26,437 bases of DNA from positions 1 through 26,437 of the forward strand of contig JALGVQ010000044.1 of assembly GCA_025774615.1 (NCBI GenBank), written 5' to 3'. The DNA is from a bacterium (GTDB lineage: Bacteria > Blakebacterota > Blakebacteria > Blakebacterales > Blakebacteraceae). This document shows, one piece after another, positions 7,373 through 14,717 of this stretch (its first letter is position 1; the number at the start of each line of letters is the position of its first letter). The notes under the pieces were generated by a model, which was not told the origin of the DNA, made no database searches, and saw only the letters and a list, made by a program, of their open reading frames with translations. Both the position numbers and the translations under genes were made by a program.

Positions 7373-8275
7373 ATGAGCATGCTCGGCCGCGCTGTTGTGG
7401 CATTGATGCCACTTGTTCCGAGACAGATCGTCGGTCGTATTTCACGTCCCTATATTGCCGGTGAGACCCTGGATGACGGGATTGCCAGGATCAGGGCTCT
7501 CGGCGACCAGCAGTGTATGGCATCACTCGATATCCTCGGGGAAGAAGTAGCGCATGTTGAGGAGACCGAGGCTTTCGTGCTCCAGTATCTGGAAACACTT
7601 GAGCGGATCGAAGCTGATGGGGTCGCTTCGAATATCTCGATCAAACCGACAGCCCTCGGGTTGAATCTCGATCCGACTCTTTGTGAAAAGAATCTGAGGC
7701 GTCTCCTCACAAGAGCCAGAGAACTTGGGAACTTCGTACGTATGGATATGGAGGACTCGAGTACGACGAGCGCCACCCTTGATCTCTATCGGAAACTCAG
7801 GGATGACTTCGATAATGTGGGAGTAGTACTGCAGGCGTATCTCAAGCGGTCTCTCAGTGACATTGAAGCCCTGAAGGCATTGAAGGTGAACGTCCGCGTC
7901 TGCAAGGGGATATACATCGAGCCCCCGGAGATCGCTTTCAAGGATCGCCAGCGGATCAGGGATTCCTTCATGGAGATGGTTGAAACGCTTCTCGCTGGTG
8001 ATTGTTATGTCGGCATCGCTACGCATGACCGTCAGTTGGTGGAACGATCGTTCGAACTCATCGAACGTCTCCGTCTTAAAAAGGATGCGTATGAGTTTCA
8101 GATGCTTCTCGGAGTTTCACCGGGTCTACGTCGAGAGATCGTGAAGGCGGGGCATACCATGCGTGTCTATGTGCCCTATGGCGCGCAGTGGTATGCGTAT
8201 TCCACACGGCGGTTGAAGGAGAACCCCGCCATTGCCGGGCATGTATTCAGGGCGCTCCTGAGTTCGAAATCGTAG
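7373..8275 (+). CDS. Proline dehydrogenase, monofunctional
   Basis: FAD enzyme that oxidises L-proline to pyrroline-5-carboxylate. The 300-residue length matches stand-alone PRODH enzymes (Thermus/Deinococcus type), not the long PutA fusion. Conserved blocks in TIM-barrel order: ISIKPTALG 88-96, RMDMED 123-128, VVLQAYLKRS 151-160, RVCKGIYIEP 175-184 (flavin contact), GIATHD 214-219, YEFQMLLG 240-247, VPYG 267-270 and YSTRRLKENP 276-285 (substrate-carboxylate Arg pair). The start at ATG 7373 has GGAAGGG about 12 bp upstream; ATG 7379 is possible. No P5C dehydrogenase gene lies next to it, so the second step must be encoded elsewhere. The gene symbol (putA or putB) is left open. Confidence 0.92.
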   Translation: MSMLGRAVVALMPLVPRQIVGRISRPYIAGETLDDGIARIRALGDQQCMASLDILGEEVAHVEETEAFVLQYLETLERIEADGVASNISIKPTALGLNLDPTLCEKNLRRLLTRARELGNFVRMDMEDSSTTSATLDLYRKLRDDFDNVGVVLQAYLKRSLSDIEALKALKVNVRVCKGIYIEPPEIAFKDRQRIRDSFMEMVETLLAGDCYVGIATHDRQLVERSFELIERLRLKKDAYEFQMLLGVSPGLRREIVKAGHTMRVYVPYGAQWYAYSTRRLKENPAIAGHVFRALLSSKS

Positions 8276-8555
8276 GTCGCAGTATCAGGTACGGTATCAG
8301 GTAAAGGATTTCATCGGTAATACGTCTAACATGAGGGACGAAAAGACCGGGCTCTCCATGACAGATTTCATCAGAGAGCAGGAGTGTCAGCGAAGCGGCA
8401 GGAGACAGAAGAGAGAGTATTACTTGACTACTGACCCTGCTGATACATAGCCTTTAGGGTTATGTTCTGGAGGAAGTGATCTTGGACCGGAAGGTTCCAA
8501 CAGAGGATTGTGTCACTTTCACCCCGAGCTGATAACCATTCGGGAGGAATGTCGT
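8276..8555. other. Intergenic stretch with a 10-bp tandem direct repeat
   Basis: This 280-bp gap separates proline dehydrogenase from the TPR gene. GTATCAGGTA occurs twice, at 8282-8291 and 8294-8303, with a 12-bp period just behind the proline dehydrogenase stop. A -35-like TTGACT is at 8424-8429, but I see no good -10 box at the right distance. No open frame here looks like a gene and no strong terminator hairpin is visible. Confidence 0.5.
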
Positions 8556-9467
8556 ATGAAGCGTACCATTCTGATGGCCAGTGCCATCGCCATGCTGGTT
8601 ACTGTTGCGAATGTACAGGGCCAGGGGATTGAGAATGTCGAAGCGGCTGAAGCCTACAATCAGGCGAGAACCCTCTACCAGGAGGGGAATTATGATGAAG
8701 CTAAGGAACTGCTTCTCAAGTCTGCAAGGCTGGAGTCGGGTAACTACAGGGCGCACTACCTGCTGGGCCTGACGTATCAGCGACTCCGTCAGTCGGATGA
8801 TGCCATCAGCCAGTTCGAAGCCGCGGTCAGATTCAATCCGAATTACTATCAGGTCTATTCTGCAATGGCTTCGGTGTATCTCAACAACAAGAATGACGTC
8901 GATCAGGCTCTGGCCAACTACATCAAGTCGGGTGAAGTGTCAGAGAGTGTCGGAATGCCGTACTGGCAGGCTTTTTTCAACCAGGGAAAGATCTACTTCG
9001 ATCAACTGAAATGGAATGAGGCCCTGCAGGCATACAGCAAGGTCGCTCAGTACCAGCCGACAAATAAAGATGCTTTCCTATTGATGGGCCGCGTCCAGGT
9101 GGAAACGGGTGATTACGAGAATGCGATCATGAACTTCAGCCAGGCTGCGAACATCGAACCGACCTGGATGGACCCGTACTTCTTCCAGGCGAACGTCCTG
9201 AACCGGCTGGGGCAGTATGACGCGGCGATCGTCGCGGCTGACAAGGCCCTCGAACGGATGCCGGGTGATGGTGGAAGTCTCTTTGAAAAGGGTATGGCGC
9301 TCAAGAATCAGGAGAAATGGGACGAGGCAATAGCCGTTCTTGAACAGGCAGCACGTGATGCTCAGTGGCGTCAAAATGCCAACTACCAGGTCGAAGTCAT
9401 CAAGAATCGCGACAAGTACGTGGATATCCCACCGGACACGGGAGCCACGATCCCTCCGATACACTGA
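8556..9467 (+). CDS. Exported tetratricopeptide-repeat protein
   Basis: The 303-residue product has a signal peptide (MKRTILMASAIAMLVTVANV, likely cut after VQG near residue 22) and then about seven TPR units running to about residue 280. Each has the usual helix-turn-helix pattern, for example AYNQARTLYQEGNYDEAKEL, HYLLGLTYQRLRQSDDAISQ and AFLLMGRVQVETGDYENAI. A short Pro/Thr-rich tail ends the protein. TPR arrays are protein-protein scaffolds, so it is probably a periplasmic adaptor; the partner is unknown. ATG 8556 is chosen over an upstream in-frame ATG (8508) because GGGAGGA (8542-8548) stands 7 bp ahead and the signal peptide starts there. It is followed by a strong terminator, so it is probably monocistronic. 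Confidence 0.88.
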   Translation: MKRTILMASAIAMLVTVANVQGQGIENVEAAEAYNQARTLYQEGNYDEAKELLLKSARLESGNYRAHYLLGLTYQRLRQSDDAISQFEAAVRFNPNYYQVYSAMASVYLNNKNDVDQALANYIKSGEVSESVGMPYWQAFFNQGKIYFDQLKWNEALQAYSKVAQYQPTNKDAFLLMGRVQVETGDYENAIMNFSQAANIEPTWMDPYFFQANVLNRLGQYDAAIVAADKALERMPGDGGSLFEKGMALKNQEKWDEAIAVLEQAARDAQWRQNANYQVEVIKNRDKYVDIPPDTGATIPPIH

Positions 9468-9509
9468 GCCACATCAGTTCGTATACGACATCTGAACATC
9501 CGGATGCAG

Positions 9510-9540
9510 AAAGGGCGGCCAGAAGGCCGCCCTTTTCAAT
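9510..9540 (+). terminator. Intrinsic terminator after the TPR gene
   Basis: AAGGGCGGCC (9511-9520), loop AGAA, GGCCGCCCTT (9525-9534) form a perfect 10-bp stem, extended by an A-T pair and followed by TT and an AT-rich stretch (CAATTTT). It lies 43 bp behind the TPR stop. The HD-GYP remnant on the other strand ends at 9573 and converges on it, so the hairpin may act in both directions. Confidence 0.85.
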
Positions 9541-9572
9541 TTTCCAGCTCCATAAGATGTGACAGAGGACCG

Positions 9573-11178
9573 TTACCCTTTGGGAAAGTCCCGCGAATCC
9601 TCCGGTCCCGTTATGTAGAGCATCGGTTCACTCTTCAGATCGATTGTGCGACCCTGTTCCAGCGCGGAACCATCTGCAGTGTAAAGGACCTGGGTAACGG
9701 GGCGCAGAGGGTAGCCCTTATTGATAGTGACAACACTGCAGATCTCACCTGAATTCAGCTTCACGAATGAACCTGCGGGAAAAATGCTGATCTCATCGAT
9801 AAAGGCCTTCACAACATCTTTGTCGAACAACTGTCCACCCAGCCGGATGAGCTGCTGGAGAACATTGAAGGGGATCATGTGGTCACGGAAGGGTCTCACA
9901 TGGGATATCCCGACCCATCGAGACGTTCGTGTTCCTGGTACGCAATAGTCTCCAAAAAGGGATAGGCGCCAGTATAACTGGTAAGCAGCTGCTTTCCATA
10001 TGCCGGATGCTGTTTGATCTGGGCATATCCTGACTGATCGAGCTTACCCTGTCTTGTTATCAGGCCCTCAGGCAGCTGTGTCATGCCGATATCGTGGACC
10101 ATTGCTCCCAGCGTCAGCTCGTACAGTTTGTCGCCTGGCATCTTCATCCCCATCCCTGCCCGCATCGTCAGGAGGGCAACATTCACCTGATGACAAGCCA
10201 GGTAATGATCAGAGTCATCGAATTCCGCCGTATGCTGAATGGCCTTGAGGCAGAGATCGCCGGAGCTGGTTACACTCTCGATGATCTGTTCGACGATCTG
10301 TGCGATCCCGGAGATAGGCGGTTCAGATCTGCCGCGATGTCCTCGCAGGAACTGCAATGTGATCGCTACAGCGTCCTCATACAGGGTGATGATATCCGAG
10401 CATGCTTTTCCATCAACAGCGATCGTTGCAGGTTCTGGTGGGAGTGCTGCCTTAGATTTGGGAATGACAGGCTTAACAACACCCGCAGGAATGGTTGGCT
10501 GTGACGAAACCATATCGGCCATTCGTGGAGGCCCATCGGATGGGCTCACATTGATGCGCCCGGTAACCGGTTCGTTGATTTCGGGTTCAGCGACAGGAGG
10601 ATCGACAGATTCCGGTACCTGATCGGCTGATTCAGAAATATCTGCAGTGGGTGCAGCAGGTATTGGATCAGGAATCGTTTCAGGTTCAACGGTCCCGGTG
10701 AGCAACGGGAAGAGAAGAGATTCGATTTATCGGTTCCCGGCCGGGTAACCGGGGCGGTGGAGAGTTCTTCGATGGTATCAATCAGATCTTCAGCTGATAT
10801 CGGTAACGAGTGCAATCTCAGGTTGGGGACTCCGTCGAACAGCCCCTTTTGTTCTGCATCGGGCAGTATGACGATCCGGTCAGGGTAGTCAGATGTTGCG
10901 ATATCCCGAAGAAAGGATCCGGCTTCCTCAATCCGGCCATCAACCATGATCACAACGCGTCCCGCCACCTTCAGTCGAACCTGCAACTCGGCTGGAGTCG
11001 GAAAGTAACGGATGCGATACCCGCGATCCTCGATTGCGCTCCGGATGAGATCGACCATCACCGTATCGTCAGAAAGGATGAGGATCTCGGGAAGTGACAC
11101 ACTCGGAGGTGGTTCCTCTTTCCGGGTAGGTCTCGTTGTCTCCGGACCTGATGGAAATGCATCACTCAGACGAACCAT
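9573..11178 (-). pseudogene. Broken receiver-like + HD-GYP c-di-GMP phosphodiesterase gene
   Basis: Three consecutive frames together make one response-regulator/HD-GYP protein. Frame one (from ATG 11178, RBS GAGAGG) encodes a CheY-like domain (ILILSDD, VVIMVDGR) and leaves register near 10703-10729. Frame two (from about 10726 to 9896) encodes a Pro/Ser-rich linker and most of the HD domain: CHQVNVALL, MVHDIGM, IKQHP and EHERLDGSGYP. It then stops right after GYPM. Frame three (9904-9573) resumes with HVRPFRD and the C-terminal part (LFDKDVVKAF, PAGSFVKLNSGE). Between GYP and RPFR about 30 residues normal for the family are absent, so the second lesion is a deletion as well as a frame change. 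The intact protein would degrade cyclic di-GMP. The start overlaps the end of the preceding transferase gene by 17 bp, so it was the last gene of the polysaccharide operon. Confidence 0.8.
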
Positions 11179-12325
11179 CGGAATCCTCTCGCGCGGCTTC
11201 TGATCTGTTATCCATAAATAACATGAATCGTCCGATGACAGTAAGGATAATCACTCCCTGAACGAGAGCCAGACCGGCATACAGTCCACTGGTGGTGCTC
11301 AGAATAATGGCACTGAGTGACAGGATAAGTGAAATAACACAGATGAACATCACCACGTCAAACCGGTTCAGGCCGATATTGAGCAGACGATGGTGGATAT
11401 GATCCCTGCCGGCGTATTCCAGCCATCCCCGGAAGGTGCGGATCCTCCCGTCTGCGAACCGGGTGATGGTAATGAACGTGGTATCGAAGATCGGTACGCC
11501 GAGGATCAGCAGGGGAACCACGACATTGATCGCAGATGAACCTGCACCTCCCCAGTCACCCACCAGGGCGATTGATGCCAGTGAAAAGCCCAACAGGGTC
11601 GCGCCTGAATCACCCAGATAGACCGAGGCCGGTCTGCGGCGAAAATTATGGGGAAGGAATCCGACGCAGGCACCACATAACGCGGCGCAGAGGAGGAGGA
11701 AGAACGACTGACCGCTGGCGACTGCAACCAGTCCCAATGATCCGGCAGCTACCACGGTCAAGGAGGCAGCCAGCCCGTCGATCCCATCAAGGAAGTTGAT
11801 GGCATTGGTGAGGCCGATGAGCCATATCGCGGTCAGCGCGATCTCTGCCACATCGCCCCATAGTGCTTCAGGTAAAAAGGTGATTCGAACACCCGCCGAG
11901 ATAACAATGGCCGCTGCGCCAAGCTGAACAAACAGTTTCAGGGTTGCGGGTAGTTCCCAGAGATCATCCAGGACTCCGATCAGCAAGAGGGGCCCAAGAG
12001 CTATCATCAGGGCCCTGATCCCATCATCCTGAAGGTGATACCCGTAGTGGAAGTTCACTGCCAGGAAGCCGGCATAAATAGCAATACCGCCTACCAGAGG
12101 TATCGCCCCCTCGTGGATCTTGCGCTCATTCGGCCTGTCGACAAGCCCCATCTTTGTTGCAAGCAGTGACAGGGGCTGCACGAGGGTGAATGAGACTGCC
12201 GCCGCCAGGGAAAAAGGACCAAGCCATTCCAGCCATCGGGGCAGGTTGATCATTGAGTTAAAAACGAAAAAGAGGATTACTCCCAATAGGGCGATGACAG
12301 TGGTTACTACTTGTCTCAGGTTCAC
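11162..12325 (-). CDS. Undecaprenyl-phosphate sugar-1-phosphate transferase (WecA/TagO type)
   Basis: Polytopic inner-membrane enzyme of the MraY/WecA family that moves a sugar-1-phosphate (commonly GlcNAc-1-P) from UDP-sugar to undecaprenyl phosphate, the first step of lipid-linked glycan assembly. It has about ten to eleven membrane helices. Family motifs: VDRPNERKIHEG at 62-73, GGIAIYAG 79-86, the catalytic aspartates in GVLDD at 117-121, NAINFLDGIDGLA 174-186, VYLGDSGA 235-242 and HIHHRL 309-314, which marks the WecA/TagO branch rather than MraY. The GTG start at 12325 overlaps the stop of the upstream aminotransferase (GTGA). The C-terminal tail is hydrophilic. It is the only initiating transferase visible in the locus, so it probably primes the exopolysaccharide. 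The exact sugar is not readable. Confidence 0.93.
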   Translation of the reverse strand: MNLRQVVTTVIALLGVILFFVFNSMINLPRWLEWLGPFSLAAAVSFTLVQPLSLLATKMGLVDRPNERKIHEGAIPLVGGIAIYAGFLAVNFHYGYHLQDDGIRALMIALGPLLLIGVLDDLWELPATLKLFVQLGAAAIVISAGVRITFLPEALWGDVAEIALTAIWLIGLTNAINFLDGIDGLAASLTVVAAGSLGLVAVASGQSFFLLLCAALCGACVGFLPHNFRRRPASVYLGDSGATLLGFSLASIALVGDWGGAGSSAINVVVPLLILGVPIFDTTFITITRFADGRIRTFRGWLEYAGRDHIHHRLLNIGLNRFDVVMFICVISLILSLSAIILSTTSGLYAGLALVQGVIILTVIGRFMLFMDNRSEAAREDSDGSSE

Positions 12326-13419
12326 CCGATCAGCCCCTTGTCTGCAGCAGCTCCAAGCACATTCAGCACGCGAGCCTGCTGATCATCTCTCAGCGCAGGA
12401 TAGATGGGAATGCTTATCACCCTGTTCCACGCCTCCCTGGTGTTGGGAAGAGACTCGTGCCCCAGAAGACGATCCAGGGTCACCGGCACCGGACGTCTGC
12501 AATGTACTCCATGATAATTACAGAATTCGAGCATATCGGTGATATCGGTCGGCGACCAGCAGAGGTAGCGATACCATGATGCGGTAGCTCCCGGTGCCGG
12601 TGGTATGGGGATGAGGCCCTGTGACTGTACCGCCTCGTGGTACCGGCTGGCGATCGCGGCTCTCCGTTCGAGGAATTCCGGCAGACGGGACCACTGTACA
12701 CGGGCCAGGGCTGCCTGCAGGTCACTCATCTTGAAATTGAACCGGGGTGCCCACTCTGACTTCCCGTCGTAATCGCGAAGGTCACGGGCCCGCTCGTTGG
12801 TTGCGTTCCTGGATGTAGAGAGCATCCCTCCTTCACCGGCGCAGAGCATCTTCGTGGCGTAGAAGGAGAGGATCGCGGCATCGCCGGTACTGCCGACAGG
12901 CAGGCCCTCCCGGAGCGCGCCGATGCTCTGGGCGCAATCCTCGATCACGATCGGTACGGCCTCTTTCCAGGATGCTGTGTCGAGCGGATAGCCCCAGGGA
13001 TGAACCACGATAGCCGCATCGATCGGACCATCAACGGAATCGAGGGCAGCAGGGTCTGGCGCGATTCCGCCTTCTGCCACGTCGAGAAGTACCGGTTCCG
13101 CTCCGGCCCACTCGATCGCGTGCAATACCGCTGAGCAGGTGAATGCCGGCAGTGCCACCCGCTTCCCATCGCGCAGGTCGAGGCTCACCAGCGCCAGCAG
13201 GAGCGCCTGACCGCCCGATCCTGTAGCAGTTGCGCCGGGATGGGAGAAGTACAGGGCGATCTCGTTCTCGAGGGAGATGACTTCAGGTCCGCCTGCAGGA
13301 TGACCACCCCTGATCACCTGCAGGAGAGCTGTCTCCTCAGCATCACCCAGTGTTGGACTGGAGTGAGGGACGATATCAGATATTGATGAGGAGCCGCTGA
13401 CTGTTGAATCCTTCAGCAT
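12322..13419 (-). CDS. DegT/DnrJ/EryC1/StrS-family sugar aminotransferase
   Basis: Cytoplasmic PLP enzyme of the class that makes amino-sugars on nucleotide-linked keto-sugars. The PLP lysine is Lys190 in FYATKMLCAGEGG, with EDCAQSIGA (Asp161 for the pyridine nitrogen), ALPAFTCSAVLHAI near 89-102 and the N-terminal IVPHSSPTLG that opens this fold. The length of 365 is typical. ATG 13419 is preferred over ATG 13455 because GAGGG stands 7 bp upstream and the homologous part starts soon after. It overlaps the PIG-L gene by 44 bp. Together with the PIG-L and WbqC genes it suggests that the exported glycan carries a modified amino-sugar, but the donor is unknown. Confidence 0.9.
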   Translation of the reverse strand: MLKDSTVSGSSSISDIVPHSSPTLGDAEETALLQVIRGGHPAGGPEVISLENEIALYFSHPGATATGSGGQALLLALVSLDLRDGKRVALPAFTCSAVLHAIEWAGAEPVLLDVAEGGIAPDPAALDSVDGPIDAAIVVHPWGYPLDTASWKEAVPIVIEDCAQSIGALREGLPVGSTGDAAILSFYATKMLCAGEGGMLSTSRNATNERARDLRDYDGKSEWAPRFNFKMSDLQAALARVQWSRLPEFLERRAAIASRYHEAVQSQGLIPIPPAPGATASWYRYLCWSPTDITDMLEFCNYHGVHCRRPVPVTLDRLLGHESLPNTREAWNRVISIPIYPALRDDQQARVLNVLGAAADKGLIG

Positions 13420-14002
13420 GTCGAACCCTCGCCTGAATCCCGCGGAATGTAGCATTGCTCATTGCCATGTCGATGATCGTGGTTTCCTCGATATGCGTCT
13501 TGGTCATCTGGGAAGCATGGATTCGGAGGAGTTCGGCCTTCTCGTCCAGGACCCCGGTGATATCGACATAGACGTTCGGAGTGAATCCCTGTGATGTCGG
13601 TCCTTCATAAAAGAGGAAGTTCGGAATATACCGCGTTGCGGATAGAGTACAGGCAGTCAGATTCCGGTGATCCTGGTGGGTATCATCTCTCCAATGGGTA
13701 AAAATGAATTTAGGATGTACCTGGCCGATGATCTCTTCAACTTCGGATATCAGGTTCTGTGAGAGAGGGATCTGTGTATCGGTATAGCCTCCCCAGAAGA
13801 GTTCTGCTGCTCCCAGTGTTTCGGCGGAAGCCTCCATCTCCTGAGCCCGCGTATCACCAGAGCCTCCAATGGAGCCATGTGTAGCGACGTAGAGGTAAAC
13901 CCCGTGCCCGGCTTGTGCGTATTTCAGCAGGGTACCACCGCAGCCGTACTCGATGTCATCGGGATGGGCTCCGATGGCCAGGATGTTAACTGTCTTCTCC
14001 AT
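13376..14002 (-). CDS. PIG-L/LmbE-family N-acetylsugar deacetylase
   Basis: Zinc-dependent deacetylase family that removes acetyl from GlcNAc-type groups. Metal and catalytic motifs: GAHPDDIEYGCGG at 11-23 (His13, Asp15, Asp16) and the distal THQDH at 108-112. The 208-residue length is normal for small cytoplasmic members; no signal peptide is seen. ATG 14002 is preferred over ATG 14035 because it has AAGGA upstream and places AHPDD near residue 12 as usual. It lies 22 bp behind the WbqC-family gene and overlaps the aminotransferase gene. The likely role is to deacetylate a nucleotide- or lipid-linked amino-sugar of this polysaccharide, inferred from context. Confidence 0.9.
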   Translation of the reverse strand: MEKTVNILAIGAHPDDIEYGCGGTLLKYAQAGHGVYLYVATHGSIGGSGDTRAQEMEASAETLGAAELFWGGYTDTQIPLSQNLISEVEEIIGQVHPKFIFTHWRDDTHQDHRNLTACTLSATRYIPNFLFYEGPTSQGFTPNVYVDITGVLDEKAELLRIHASQMTKTHIEETTIIDMAMSNATFRGIQARVRHAEGFNSQRLLINI

Positions 14003-14024
14003 GATCCTGTCCTTCGCAAGCGCC

Positions 14025-14717
14025 TCAGCGACCATTTGCCGCGCGCATCAGCGCGAGGGCATCCGGACCGCAATTACACAGCAGGTCTACAGTCGACATC
14101 GCGGGGAGGAAGTCCCCGAATGGTTGAGTGTACACCGGGTGAGTGAAATCGTGAATGCAAACCTCGATGCCGCTGCCGTGCCATCTCTCCATCTCCATAT
14201 ACTCCGGGCCCGCTGATCCCGCCAGGTAGGTATCCGCGCCTGTCTGCCTGCATAGTGAGATGAGACGTTCATCCGGGTGTTCGGGTGCCGGATCCATCTC
14301 ACTCGCCCAGAGGAGGGGGGTGTCGATCCCCATCAATTCCATGAAGACTTCTAGTGTGGCCCGGTTGAGAGGGGCCAGGCGCTCCCACCCCTTCTCCCAG
14401 ATCCTATCGAGATATTCCGTTACCCACGAATAGTGGGGTGCTGAGCCGTAATGGGTCCGCAATGCCTGTTGATGCTTACGGCTCCACGATTCCTGGTGTG
14501 GGTCGATCACTGTTTCGGACAGCAGTTGGCCAAAGTCATGAATGACCGGTACGGTGACCCAGGATGGTCCCTGGGCGGTCTTGAACCGGTTCCGGTTCTG
14601 CCACTCGCTCTTCTTGAACTGAACCGTATCGAGCAGGATAAATATATCGGCTTGATCTATCTTGTCGAGATACCCGGCCCAGGGGAGATATTGCGGTTGA
14701 TGGATCGAAATGATCAT
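14025..14717 (-). CDS. WbqC-family protein
   Basis: The 230-residue product opens with the family hallmark ISIHQPQYLPWAGYLDKI, followed by VQFKKSEWQNRNR near residues 32-44 and WVTVPV. WbqC-like proteins occur widely in O-antigen and exopolysaccharide clusters, often next to aminotransferases and PIG-L proteins as here. A biochemical role is not firmly set; an amino-sugar modification enzyme is the usual guess. ATG 14717 overlaps the stop of the preceding gene (ATGA), so the two are translationally coupled. No membrane segment is seen, so it is predicted to be cytoplasmic. Confidence 0.88.
   Translation of the reverse strand: MIISIHQPQYLPWAGYLDKIDQADIFILLDTVQFKKSEWQNRNRFKTAQGPSWVTVPVIHDFGQLLSETVIDPHQESWSRKHQQALRTHYGSAPHYSWVTEYLDRIWEKGWERLAPLNRATLEVFMELMGIDTPLLWASEMDPAPEHPDERLISLCRQTGADTYLAGSAGPEYMEMERWHGSGIEVCIHDFTHPVYTQPFGDFLPAMSTVDLLCNCGPDALALMRAANGR

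Noticed and set aside
10695-10735. Programmed -1 frameshift in the HD-GYP gene
   Set aside because: No X-XXY-YYZ slippery heptamer or strong downstream structure was seen, and the second lesion in the same gene removes conserved residues, so decay (or a sequence error here) is more likely.
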